Source: Anopheles merus (lineage: Eukaryota; Arthropoda; Insecta; Diptera; Culicidae). From it: a stretch of DNA of 64,000 nucleotides. The stretch covers positions 4,646,565 through 4,710,564 of the forward strand of contig NC_054081.1 of NCBI RefSeq assembly GCF_017562075.2, given 5' to 3'. The position numbers and the translations under genes are program-made. A model generated the notes under the pieces. It had not been told where the DNA came from and searched no databases. It saw only the letters and a program-made list of their open reading frames with translations. Of the stretch, positions 22,133 through 34,704 are shown piece by piece. Each line of letters begins with the position of its first letter. Position 1 is the first letter of the stretch.

Positions 22133-22755
22133 CGCGTAATGTCCTCGCTGCTGACGGCGCGCGGCGTCCCGATCGGCATGCCCGTCTCCAGCACGTTCGA
22201 CGACGCGTACCGGGACGAGCTGTTCTCCAGCCCGAACGCCGGCGAATGGGAGCGGGCCGTCGACGCCACCATCTCGGTATCGCCTCCGCCGGCCTCACCA
22301 CCGCCGCCGCCGCCGCCGCCACCGCCAGCATCCGGCGACGCATGGTCGACCATGCTGACGCCGACACTGTTCATCGCGTTCGTCGAGAGCGAGTTCAGGT
22401 TGCTGATCGAGTTGGCGAGCGCCTGCAGTATGTTCGTCTTCTGCACGATCAGCGTCGCCCGGTTGGTGATCGCCTTGAGCGTCGCGACCGCCTCCTCGTG
22501 CACCACGTTCTCGAGATTGCGCTCTCCGCCGTCGGGCGTCCGGACCGCGATCAGCTTGTCGCCGACCGCGAGCCGCCCGTCGATGTGGGCCGCCCCGCCC
22601 TCCATGATCTTCGTCACGTAAATGCCGTTGTCGCCCGGGATGTGCTGGTTGCCGATGCCGCCCGCAATCGAGAAGCCGAGCCCCTTGCTGCCCTTCAGCA
22701 GCTCGATCTCCTCCAGCTTCGGGGCCTGGGCCGGTGGCCGCTTGCGCCGGATGTG
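22133..22755 (-). CDS. dlg1: Dlg1 exon 7: PDZ2 and Gly/Ser linker
   Basis: 623 nt; AG at 22756-22757, donor GTAGGC from 22132. It encodes HIRRKRPPAQAP, PDZ2 (LLKGSKGLGFSIAGGIGNQH, GIYVTKIMEGGAAHIDGRL, HEEAVATLK) and a linker with a run of ten Gly. It ends RYASSNVLETGMPIGTPRAV and SSEDITR. PDZ2 has GLGF and the class I His. The linker is shorter than the long, low-complexity one in Drosophila. The glycine codons form a GGC repeat that may vary in length. Confidence 0.97.
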
Positions 22756-22846
22756 CTGTGGAAGAGTGTGTGTGTGCGTTAGCGGGTGTATGTTTTTTTT
22801 CTTTTTTTTTTTCAAGATTTTTGGTGAGAACAGCCCCGCCACTTAC

Positions 22847-23122
22847 CAGCGTTACACGATCGCCCGCCTGCTTGAGCGCATCGACCGCTTCGCCGTGCGT
22901 AACGTTCACCACGCGCACCTCGTTCACCGCCACGATGCAGTCGTTCACCTGCAGCCGGCCGTCGACGTGGGCCGCACCGCCCGGTATCACCTTGGTGATG
23001 TAGATCGACGCATCGAGATTGATGTGCGGGTTGTCGGTGCCGCCCGCGATCGAGAAGCCGAGCCCGGTCGAGCCACGGATCAGCGTGATCTCGTCGTACT
23101 CCCACGGTGAATCGCCATTCAG
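22847..23122 (-). CDS. dlg1: Dlg1 exon 6: PDZ1
   Basis: 276 nt, 92 codons, phase 0 both sides. AG is at 23123-23124 and donor GTAAGT runs from 22846. It reads LNGDSPWEYDEITLIRG, then STGLGFSIAGGTDNPHI, IYITKVIPGGAAHVDGRLQ and THGEAVDALKQAGDRVTL. It is a class I PDZ with an intact GLGF loop. It is shared by the L27 and A forms. Confidence 0.97.
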
Positions 23123-23251
23123 CTGCAGGAAAGGAAAAAAACAGCCCGGAAACGGTGCGTTAGTAAGGTTGAGGATGTAACGGTGGCGTAACGCTAGCGT
23201 AACGCTCAGCTTTTTGCGGCAAAGCGACCGGTGTAAAAGAAACGAGCTTAC

Positions 23252-23284
23252 CTGTTTGGTGTCATTTGCATTCGATGTGGGAAC
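23252..23284 (-). CDS. dlg1: Dlg1 exon 5: 33-nt microexon before PDZ1
   Basis: AG at 23285-23286 and GTAAGC from 23251 bound 11 codons, VPTSNANDTKQ, phase 0 both sides. It fits between the Gln-rich exon (phase 0 end) and PDZ1. It can be skipped without frame loss, and the A form may or may not use it. Evidence is frame, splice sites and position; the sequence itself is too short to match a family. Confidence 0.72.
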
Positions 23285-23474
23285 CTGGGTTGCGAGAATG
23301 AGCGCACACACACACACACGGAAAAGAAGAAGAAGAAAAAAAACATTCGTCAGTTCAAGCTGGTGCGGGATGAAGCACGGCGGTAAGTGTTAGGGTAGGT
23401 TATTTGTAATCCTTTCGCTCGGTGTTAGTTTGTTTTCGTTTGCCCCAAAACCAATTTTCCCCTATATAAAGATT

Positions 23475-23529
23475 GCATACATGCAGGCGTTTTTTCTTCT
23501 TTAATAACGTAAGGCCCCTAAATGTATGC
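23475..23529. repeat. inverted pair of the recurrent 16-bp motif
   Basis: GCATACATGCAGGCGT at 23475-23490 faces GCCCCTAAATGTATGC at 23514-23529, leaving a 23-bp spacer. TATATAAAG lies just before it (23463-23471). The pair sits in the intron between the A-form first exon and the microexon. Confidence 0.55.
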
Positions 23530-23853
23530 ATCCGGTGGGACAAAAGTAGTTTTTTTAGCATTCTGGTCGCAGGAAATAGCTCGAACGCTCGTGGGGAGTT
23601 AAATAAAATGATTTTAAGGGAAATTAAAGAATAATCAATTAATTTGTAATGTGTTTTCGTCTATTGTAAATTATTTTGGAAAGACAGTGGGGATCGTTTT
23701 TTTTAAAGTAAAATATTTAAATTGTTACAACACTAACACGCCAAGCAACTAGTGAAAGAAACTGATAAACGTTAACACACACATACATAGAAACAACAGC
23801 AAACTACAACGAATTACAAAACTACTTGCGCTAGCAACTACTGTGTACTGTAC

Positions 23854-23952
23854 CGTGTCCAGGCTGAACAAGGAGGAAACCTTCTTGAGGAATCCCCCAC
23901 CACCTGCGCCTCCGCCGCCGTCCTGCTGACGTTTCTTTTTCCTTGTGGTCAT
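23854..23952 (-). CDS. dlg1: Dlg1 alternative first coding exon (A form)
   Basis: ATG at 23952-23950, 33 codons: MTTRKKKRQQDGGGGAGGGG, then FLKKVSSLFSLDT, followed by the donor GTACAG from 23853. The start MTTRKKK and FxKKVSSLF correspond to the Drosophila DlgA N-terminus, which lacks L27. It ends in phase 0 and joins either the microexon or PDZ1. It implies a separate promoter upstream on the minus strand, at higher coordinates. Confidence 0.95.
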
Positions 23953-24006
23953 ACTTTTTTTTTGTTTCTTTGTTTTGTCCTTTGATTATTTGCTTCCTTT
24001 TACTCA

Positions 24007-24051
<45 letters not shown>

Positions 24052-26490
24052 TTTTTATTATCTTGTTTGTGTTATTTTATTTTTTTTTTGTTTCTATCAG
24101 TCACTTATGTTTTTTTGGAATCAGTTTGCTTTTTTTGTGAGTTTGTTGAATATGTGTAATGTCGTCTTCTTCTTCTTCTTTTTCTTCTTTGTTTTATATT
24201 TTCTACTATTACACCAATCGACTAGTGCCGGTCGTGCCCCACCGCGAGCAGTCTTTCACACACGTTAGCAACACATTTAAAGGGTAGAATAAATAAATAA
24301 CCGCCGCCTGGGAAGGAGGTGCGGAAAATGCTACTCCTTAAAGCCGTAAAGCTACGAGGACTTTTTTTATCATATGTTTTGAGAAGAAAGTCGACAACAG
24401 TATACAAAAATGTAGTTTTGTACGCTTTATTTTGTTTTTTTTTAAGATTCAACAACTTTATTTCACTTCATCGTTAAGCACTGTACGCGCATACTCTTTT
24501 TCACAAACACATACACACTCACACAAGTAACATATAAATAAACTCACACACTCACACCTAGATTTTGTGAACAAAAAATAACAATATAAAGTGAAATCTG
24601 ATTTTTTTTTCGTTTTAGCTTTCCACACTATAACAGCACAAACAATTATTAGACGGGATTTTTCTATTATCCATCAGCGCATCATACTTCAACTTGAGAG
24701 AATTGTTTGTGTGTGTATGTGTGGGCAAACGGGCCAAGCGCTGGCGGAAACCTATTACTCGACAATAACAATACTCAATTCCAGTAAGAACAAAAAAACG
24801 GAAGGGAAGTAGAAGGGGCTTTTGTATTATCTTCTTTCGACGGAACTAAACAAAAAGCATCTCTTCATTACGCCCTTGCCTTCCGCCAATACATTCCCCC
24901 TGTTATCGGTATTGAAGGGGTAAGGGTAAGGAGGATTCCTTCCCTTTCTCCTTGAGTGACGTGCTTTATCCCATAAGCGAACGAACATCGGATAGTCGAT
25001 GTTCCTCTCTCTCTCTCTATCTCTCTCCTTCTCTATCGCCTTTCTACGGTTAGGATTACGCTGACTCGCACTGGAGGACGATTGAAGGACAGCGAGCGAG
25101 CGCCGAATGCAAAAAAGGAAAGAAAACAAAAAGCAAAACGAACGGAAGAAATTAAAATAAAAGCCTGCCGCGAGTGCTGGTGGTGGAAAAAAAAGGCTCC
25201 TTGCAAACGCTTGGCTTTTCGAGCGCGTGAAAAATAAAAACGAAGATACTTCAAATCGCACACACACAACAACAACAAAAACAACCCGTTCAAAGCACCA
25301 TCAAGTGTGCTTTCCATCCCTTTGCGCTTCGCTGCTGACGTCTGACGTCGGGCGTAATGAAAAACGTCGTCGCTTATCTACTCTGCAGTACAAGGACACG
25401 GGAATTTTCCTTCGGCTCTCCCCGCTTTATACCCTTCATTTTGTGTCTATCTCTAACAAGTTCGACCGCGGCTACATTCAACTATTCGCTCAAACGATAG
25501 TAACCTAAAAATGTGCAAAAGATGTTGGGAAATAAAAATAATAAAAGGTAGTAGCGTTGTGCGAGTGTGGGAGAGTAGCAGAAGTGTAAAGAAAATAATT
25601 GCAACGAGTCGCACAGATAACAACGTAAGGGCCGAGATAGAAAGAAAAAAAAAAGAAAAGAGAGAGAGAGAGAGAGAAATTTAAATTAAATTTTGGCGAT
25701 ACACAATCGGGATTGTGGCTGTGGGTTTGATGGAAATATGGGCAACAACAGGGATGGTAAAAACACCACCAGCATCCAGGCAGGGGGGAGGGGGGAGGGG
25801 GTTTGGGGCTAAACCGAAAACAAAAGAAATTTGTCACACCCAATTGCGCAACCCATCGAGAGAGAGAGAGAGAGGGGGCACAGCAGGCAGGCAGCTGGGA
25901 CAGAAGGACAAAACGTCAGCAACAACAGTAAAAGGAAAAACGGCAAAACAGCACGCACGCACGCAGTCACACACACACACACACACACCGGAAAAACAAA
26001 TGCACAATCCATTTGGGTTTGGGAGAGGGAAGGGCATGGGAAAGGGGGATTGAGGATGTTTATTTAAACAGTTTTAGCTCAAGTCAGTTGCAAATGGTTA
26101 TTTTTTGGTCAACAAACACAACCAAAGGGGAACAACAAATCGCCAAGGTCAAACGAAAAAAGACGGAGATAAACGATCGGGACAAATAAACCGAAATCAG
26201 ATTGTTTGTTTCTATTGTTCGGCAAGGAAAAAAATCGAAGAAAAAAATATCGTTACGTAGTTCATGGACGAGGTGCATCCCCGCATTTCATTGTATTGTG
26301 CATGAGATGTAATATGAAAATAAGGAGGCTGCCTGGAATTTAAAAAAAACACCCTTTTTCCCCTGTTACGGTATTTATGGATGCCCCCTTTGTGAGGCCC
26401 AACTCGTGCTTTTGGGGTTGATTTAGTACAGCTTACTTGTTTTGCAGCAGATTGAAAGATCCGCCAATCGATTTCTCTAATCAAATTAGC

Positions 26491-26646
<156 letters not shown>

Positions 26647-28888
26647 CAAACACACGTGTTTACCGCCCTCAGATGAAGCTGTGAGACAATTTTGTTTCCG
26701 CTCGAACTTGATAACCCCAGCGCGAGACAGCCGAACGGGTTGAAATGGAACCGTCGCGAATGATTTTAATCGGCGTCATTTCTGATTCTATGTTATGTCC
26801 CCATTCCTCCCCCATCCCTTCCCCCTTCTCCCCCGCCGTGATTGAGATGCTGGTCCCGTGTGCACACAACGCAGAAATGTGCACACGGGGAGAAGAATTT
26901 CGCCACCACAAACACGCGCATAGGAAGCAAAAAGGTGCATTCAATATGCAAACCGTGTCACCCTATATCTATCATCCCGATACGCCACAGACACACACAC
27001 ACATACAGATCGCATTGCTCCGTAACTCCTAAACAAACCCAAGAGACAATGGCAGTGGGCATCGGTATGCGTTCGATTAATCTCGACACGCTTCCACGTC
27101 ACGTTGACTGGCAGCCTGTTCCTGCAAGGCGAGACCACTTATCGGGACGCGAGTCAGCGGGCGTTAAACATAATCGCAAACCGCGGCAGAATGAGCCGCG
27201 TGAGTCATTTCCCACCATTCCGTGGCGTTCGCTTGTTTCGACACCTCGGCCCCGGGGTTGAGTCACACACACCCGCGCATCTATTAAATTCTGTGCGTGC
27301 GGAGCAGCAAGATGTTGCTAAAAATAATATCCCATATGAGCAACGTTTTTAATGCTAGAAGAAAAAAAAGAGCCATTAGATTTGCTTTGCGGTTTTTCGC
27401 ATTTGCTTCGGACAAAATTGTGTTGCTGTACGTGCACAAAATCCCAATCCCCGACTCGACTCGGTTACCTTTCCATACCCATCATTTTGTTTGCCTTATT
27501 TGGCGTTGTTTGTGTCTGGAATGTAGGTATTAGAATGCGCTGATTACTGGATAATTACAGTGCAATCCTTTACAGCAGAAGATTAAAGAAGAAAAAGATA
27601 CTATTTTATGATTCTTTATCATCTGTTTAGCCTCTCAAAAGTATAAAAGGGCCATGCTTTAGAGATACAAGTACAATTATGGAACAAAATATCAGTTATA
27701 CTTTGAAATTTGCATGCCTTACGATACCCGGTGTAGCATTTTAACCGCTCCTAATCGAACGATAACGTACTGCTGCCGTTAGCCCTCACTGCAAATGCAC
27801 GACTCTTGAACACTGCTAAACAACGGTTCAATTCTCGAACTCGAATTTTCTCGAAGAAGCATTTCCGAAGCTTTTTTTCACTGGGAAAATTTGTGTGAAC
27901 AATCTAAGCTGATGATAAATACGATTGAAAAATAAAAACTAAAACACTTGTTCGAGAAACTAAGTTTTAGATGCCTCTTTGAAATCGAATCAGTTTACAC
28001 ACTGTTTTGCCCCTTTCCTGCAATAACCTTGAAATGCTGCTTAAAGGTTTCGATTTACAATCGCGAGTCTGTGTTTGCGTGTGTGGGTGTGTGTGTTTGC
28101 TCTGCTTCTTTTTGTTCCAATTTCCGTCGACAAGGTCGAGAATCGGATTGTGCACGGGTTGATTGATTCGTTTGATAGAACTTGGCCGGTTGATTGTTGA
28201 TTCGGTTGATTACGCTGTACAAGCTCCACATAAACACACACACACACGCAGTACAAACACACACCCGCAAGAGGATTGCTAGAGTATAGAGGCAAAACAC
28301 GATAACACACGACTTGTTTAGGGATAAAATCTCTAGGAAAAAGCTAAAAGCTGTAGCGTCTTCTTTTCTACTCCCTTTTCTTTCTCTCTGTCTGTACCAA
28401 CATTACCCTTGACACGCTTTCAGCACGACCATGGTGCATGGTTTTGTAGACGACAGAGCATTGGGAATAGAAGAAAGAAACAAAAAATACTGATCGATCC
28501 TTTTATATCGGGATGGGAGAACCGTTTTAAGAAGATTGATTAAATTGAATGAGCTTGAGATGTGATGCGCTGCTAGGATCAAGGGTGACACCCGCTTCTT
28601 CTTTCAAAAGGATGATCCACTAGGTTTGATTTTTCCACCCAGGGGGAGGGGGTTGGCTTATGCGTAAGTGAAGTGCACAAGCACGGAGCTTGCTTTTTTT
28701 CGTACTGCCTTTTGAGAAGATGGTCCTCGAGATATTCGCAAGCAAGGATGGATCAAAAGCGAGAAGAAAATCTTGTATCATTTTCCTTGATCCTCTTATC
28801 GATCAATACTGAGGGAACTTGAAACAATCCTTCTTCATGGATTTGTCTTCACTTATTAGGATGATATTGGATAGAATATAGAATAACC

Positions 28889-29090
28889 TTCTTCTTCTTC
28901 TTCTTCTTTTTCTTTTTGTTCTACCGCTATCTGTGGATATTATCTTATCTGGATCCCAAAGAAAGAATATTGCGTAAACGTATAATTAATAGACTCGGAG
29001 AGGTCCAAACGAGAACTGCTTCCATGACGGGCGCGTGTCGATAGGTCGCGTACGACTTACCGATTGCACTACCGGGACTAGGCTCAGCCT
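28889..29090 (-). mobile_element. diverged SINE remnant with (GAA)n tail
   Basis: On the minus strand the segment around 29020-29090 aligns loosely with the 5' half of the SINE at 15439 (shared CCCGTCATGG and spaced blocks around CGTACG). The segment ends, about 200 bp away, in an (AAG)n-type tail at 28889-28907. Length and orientation agree with a SINE, but box B is decayed. Confidence 0.4.
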
Positions 29091-30606
29091 AGAGCGCTTA
29101 GTGTCCAATAAAAAGGACACTGAATACATTTCGTCTGACTAATAGTGTTCTACCCAGGGACGGTAGAACATACATCAATGCTGACGTCATAGTTGCGTCG
29201 TTCTTTCAAATCTGCTTTTGCGCTAGAAAATGTATCACATTCGCGGGCTCAAGTTACACTGTCCCGGGTACTTGGTGTATGTGTTCAAGCCCTAACTCAT
29301 CCACGACTTGCTGAAGTGTCCCAGCAAAAGATAGTGTCTATCATCACTTTTTAATTGATTTTTGATGATATAACTACAACAACAACAACAACAAGAACAA
29401 CGAAATGTGTCAATTTCGCTCTCACTGCTTTGAAGAAAAAGTTCAATAGTTTTCGTGCTCTTTTTCATAGCAAAAGTGTCTAATATAATAAACAATAAAT
29501 TGCTTGGATGCAGTGCCAACACGATTGAGCTGACAAGACATTTTGCAGTCTTCATTTCAGAGGATTATCTCGCGCTAACTATGCGCTAAAAATGCCACTA
29601 ATTAAATCCTTTTTTTTTATTAGAATATGAATGAACTTAGAACGAGAGCTTGCCATGCTGCCGGAGAGCTACCCTGCCAGGCAGGATGTCACAGTCTATT
29701 CTTGACTTTTATGGCCCTTTCTCAAGCCAAACAAACCCGGCTTTGATCGGACCGTTTGAACTACCGTTGGTCTTAGAACTTTGAAATTATTGTAACAGAA
29801 AACATCAAAAGGCATTGCAAAATGTGTTTTTATTGTGTTTGCCACACTTGCCAGCCACGTTTGGGTGTCTCGGAAACCATTTCCGGTCACCGAGTCTAGC
29901 CGAGGGCTTGGCATTCCGTCCCTCGAAAGAAAAGGGCGTAAGGGATGGGTTTGATCGCGAGAGGTTAGAAAGATAAAGCCGGAACGCGTGTGTCGACGCA
30001 CAGCACACGCACACATGCACCTTTCCAGCTAATGCACCCCACTCCCACCGGTAAGTGGTAGTCTTCGAGGGGGGAGGAGGAGGGGGGGGGTGCTAAGCAG
30101 TGTGCTGGCCAGCAATGTACGCGGAAAGCCGCACGACAGTTGTGGCACGTTGCGCACATCACTCTGTTTTCCCCACACACACACGCACACACACGACGAA
30201 ACCTTCACCGTGTGTCCATGAATTACGCTCGATTCGGAGTGTCAGTTCCTCCCCCCCCCCCCCCCCACCCACGCACGCTCCCATTGTTTAAATGCTTTTG
30301 TGTTTAAACCCACTCCCGCGGCAGCCAAATTTCCAACGCATCGACCGAGAAAAGCGACCTCTTCTCCACCCATCCCCCCCCCCCCTCCCATCGAAGAAGG
30401 TTGAATGAAGAAACCCCGTTCTGCGGTGGAACGCCAATTCAACGGTAACGGCGGCGAGAGAGACAGAGAGAAAGAGAGAGAGCATGAAAGTGACGCCTCT
30501 CATCACGCTCGCGCTCTAACCACTGTCTTTTCTGTCCCGCATTCCACGGCATTCAATGTATGTGTGTATGCACGGTGGTGTAACCTAAAACCGTTCGAGT
30601 GACTTC

Positions 30607-30642
<36 letters not shown>

Positions 30643-32689
30643 GCGTTGCGCACACAACTGTACCCATTGCAACGTTTGATGACGCATTCCTTTCCAGCCA
30701 GATGCGTGCCATATGTGTGACTGCGCGTTTTCGAGCAGTTTTTTTTGTTCTATTGTTGTGCGTGCGTTTTTCTACACTCCGTGTGTGTGTGTGCAAGTAT
30801 TTTCCTTTTCTTTTCAAGCTACACATAAAAAGCCAAGGTTTTGGCAAGGAATGGCGCGCGTGCGCCGACACTCCTTTTTGGTGACTTAATATTTTTGTCA
30901 CCGCTTCGACTTACTTTTCGACCCCAACCCCGCACACACACACACACACAGCATCATAGTGAGGGAATGTTTGCAAAAATAGAGGATGAAATGCAGGCCC
31001 GAAAATGCTCGGTCTAATTTTCGGAGGCAGAAAACACAGGCGTGCGTCATTATTCGACATCATCATCCAATAATGCACCGAGTTCAACAGAAAGAGAGAG
31101 AGAAAGAGATACAAAAAATTCAAGCACAGGTTAGTGCCACTGTGTCCGTTTTATAAAAAAAAAAAAAACGCCCAATTTTGGTCGGTTCAGCCCCTTCACG
31201 AGCTGCTCGAATGTCACACACGCCACAGCTGCTCGATTATACAGGCGCGCGCCGCCTGGGCTCGAGAGAACTCACCCGAGCCAAATTTCTTCCCACCATC
31301 ATCATCATCGTCATCATCATCGTCATTCCCTTTCACGAAACGGGACCCGCGTGCAGCTGTGTGAGTGTGCAACGCAGCCGCACCGCCTGTATGTGCGTGT
31401 GTGCGTGTGCGCGCACGGGTTAGAAAGGCGTAACAAGAGAAAGAATGCGCTGGAATGGCGGTGCAAGGCTAGACAAACAACGGGGCCCTTTTCTAGAGGG
31501 TCGCAAGCACGAGTGAAAAAAAAATGTTTGCACACACACACGCGCGCACACCGTTTCGGTTGATAATGATGGTGACAGTACAGACAGGCTGTGCATACGC
31601 TGTTGTTGCTGTTGTTGTTGTTGTTGTGTTGTGGACGAATTTTCTTTCGTAACTTGCTTTCGCTTGGTTGCTGGACAGTTGTATTGGTGCGCGGGGAGTT
31701 GATTTGTGGCTGTGTGTGCGCGCGCGCGAGCGCGACAGTTTCAATTCTTTTCTTTTTTTTTGTTGCTGCTGCTTCCTCTTCTTCTTATTCTATTCGCTTT
31801 TGCGGCTTTGCTTGGGAGGAGACCCTTTTGCCTTTTTGCTTTTTGCCCACACCTTTTCCTCTCATACCGACACACCAGCCAACACGAACACACACTCATA
31901 CACACGCCCCGGAAAGTTGGGATGCATTATTGCTCTCTCGCTCTCTCTCTCTTTCCATCGCTTTCTTCCTTTTCGCACATCATTCATGTAAAACGCTAAC
32001 GGGACACGTACACACACACACACACACACACGCACACAATTAAACGGCTTTAATCCATCCGCTTGAATTGTAAGGCCGGAACAAAAACAATACCCTTGAA
32101 TTCGCAGGAATCAGACTGATCATTCGTTTCAAAATAATAATTAAAAAAAGACCAGTGACCAAAAAAACACCAAAGAAGATCGTTACACACACGCCCACAC
32201 ACACACACGCACGCACACACAGTGACCCAGGGCGTACCACCCGCACCCGCACCAACCTGTTGTGACTGTGTGTGTGTGTGTGTGTTTGTGTGTGGGTCAA
32301 ATCAATGAAATGTAGAAACAGTTTTCGAATCAAAAAAGAAACTTCCAGCAAACAAATGAAATGAAGCGAACGAGACGAGAAAGGGAGAGAGAAAGAGCGA
32401 GAAAGAGAGAGCACATAAAAGCGACACACAGATTCTACACCGCACGAGTATTGGAGACCGATTTGACACCGTTTTTTTTTTTTCTTTTTTTTTGACACAA
32501 GTCATTCCGCTCCCTTCCCCCGGCTACACACACACCGCCACTATTCCGTCACTCAAAAATTGGACGATGCGCTTTGGGTTTTTTTTTTAGTTTGCTTGGT
32601 GAGATTTGGGAATTGAAATTTTTCAATGACACGTACACGTACACAAACACGGCATACACACACACACAAATACACAGGCGGTCGCGCGC

Positions 32690-33240
32690 GCCGCAACTAA
32701 TGCACACACGCACGTCACGAATCACGAAAAAGGGCCGCGCGGACGCCCGCCGACTATTTGCTGGAACAAACCCGACGAGAGGGAAAAAAAACAATAGAAC
32801 ACAAACGCCCGCAAAAAAAAAGCGGCGACACCGTACGAGAGTTTGCTAATGTCGGAGGCCGCGCGCGCGCTCGCTCGCTCGCTCGCCGATGCTTCGTACA
32901 GCAATGCCGGAGTGCAGCCAACTGACACGACGAACGCGCGACACCGGCCCAGCGCGAACTATGGGCGCAAAAGGCACACACACACACACGCACGCACGCA
33001 TCTCGTTTGGAAAAAAAAAATTAAGGCGAGAAAGCGAACGAGCGAGCGAGTGAGACACACTGTCCGTTTCCATTTCGACGGTGCCGCTGTCCTACCCCTC
33101 AGGCTAAGCCGGCGCGCGTATTTTGACGCATGCGACTTGCGGCCGGTCCGGGAAGCACACGGCAAACCGGGCGTTTGGAATAGATGTATTTTTATCGAAC
33201 GCCGAACATTCGAACTGGCCCGCGGGTGCTGATTTGCACC
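32690..33240. promoter_or_regulatory. CpG-rich block, possible A-form dlg1 promoter region
   Basis: Unlike its AT-rich surroundings this stretch is rich in CG, including a (CG)n/(CTCG)n run at 32861-32886. It lies 9 kb upstream of the A-form start codon. No core-promoter element clearly decides a start site. Confidence 0.25.
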
Positions 33241-34486
33241 GATCGTGCTTGCTGCGTGCGTGTGTGTGTGCGTTTTTGCCATGCAGTTAAAATGTTTTTT
33301 TTTTTACAAAACGAACAAAAACTTTAAATCGATGAACGAGAGAGAGAGAGAGAGAGAGAGAGGGAGAACGAGCGGCATTCCAGCTTGTTTGTCAGCGTTA
33401 ATTCAATTTTTTAATGCGCACCGGAAACGCAGGAGGGGTGTTTAGTTGCGCATGGTTTTACTAAGTTCGCGCATCGCGGTGGCGAACATTTGCCCGCACA
33501 GCACCAAACATGACATCAGAGGTGAATTTCTTCGATGGAATAGGAAAAAAGGGGGGAAAAAACCAAACCTTCCATCGAGCACGCATCTATTTTGTGTTTT
33601 GTTGAATTAAATCAGCAGCCGGATAAACCTGCTGCGGTTGGGGGGCGGATGAGGAAACAGTAGAAAAGTGTGGGATTTCCTTTTTTTATATTTTTCTCAT
33701 TCCATCCGGGTGCGTAAGATGACAAATTTAGTAGCAGAAAATGATGAAGTCATACTATCCGATGATCATCGAGTACAACAGTGGTCATCGAGACAGTTGT
33801 ACCGCAGATACCGCATACATCTTAAAGCCCGTCAAATTTTTCTACTAGCCAAAATGAGCTGAACATTTCGATCTGTTTGTCTCCTGGACATTTCAAAATT
33901 TTTGAGAAAATAAAAATAATAAACGCTGCTTTTTAGACCACAGCAAAGACCATAGTGCACTTTAAGCCCCCTCGAAACGAAAGCAATGAGCAGGAGCGAA
34001 ACGGAACGAGTGACTGCGATAACCGACTTCGCCATCTTTCCATCTCGCTTCAAATTCCCGAGGGACCTATCGGGACCGTTTGAAATGACCGTTTACCGGT
34101 TCCCGGTTCGCCCCGCACCATTAGAACTGGTTTGTGAATGCAAAAATACCGCGCACACACGCACACAGCAAAAGTGAACCAGTTCAAGCGCAACCTGCTG
34201 CCCAGAATGTAACCTTTCCCTTTCCTCCTCCCGCTTTGCGTTGGGTGCGGGTTTTGGGTGTTTAAATTTAAATCATATTCACCGGGCCGCGCCAGGCCAC
34301 CGGCACGCCCTTCCTACGTGCGATAAGCGCAAACCCCCACTGCAGACGATCGCGAAGGGCAAAGTCGGCAGCGAGCAGCAATGCGTAGTGATAATTTTGA
34401 CTGCCCCCTTTTGCCCAAACGAACACGGACTGAGCGGGGTGTTGAAAGAGTCACGTTTCACACATTTCGCCACAACAACCAGTCCA

Positions 34487-34704
<218 letters not shown>

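Noticed and set aside
22246..22782. 178-aa plus ORF opposite PDZ2
   Set aside because: Antisense shadow of a GC-rich dlg1 exon.
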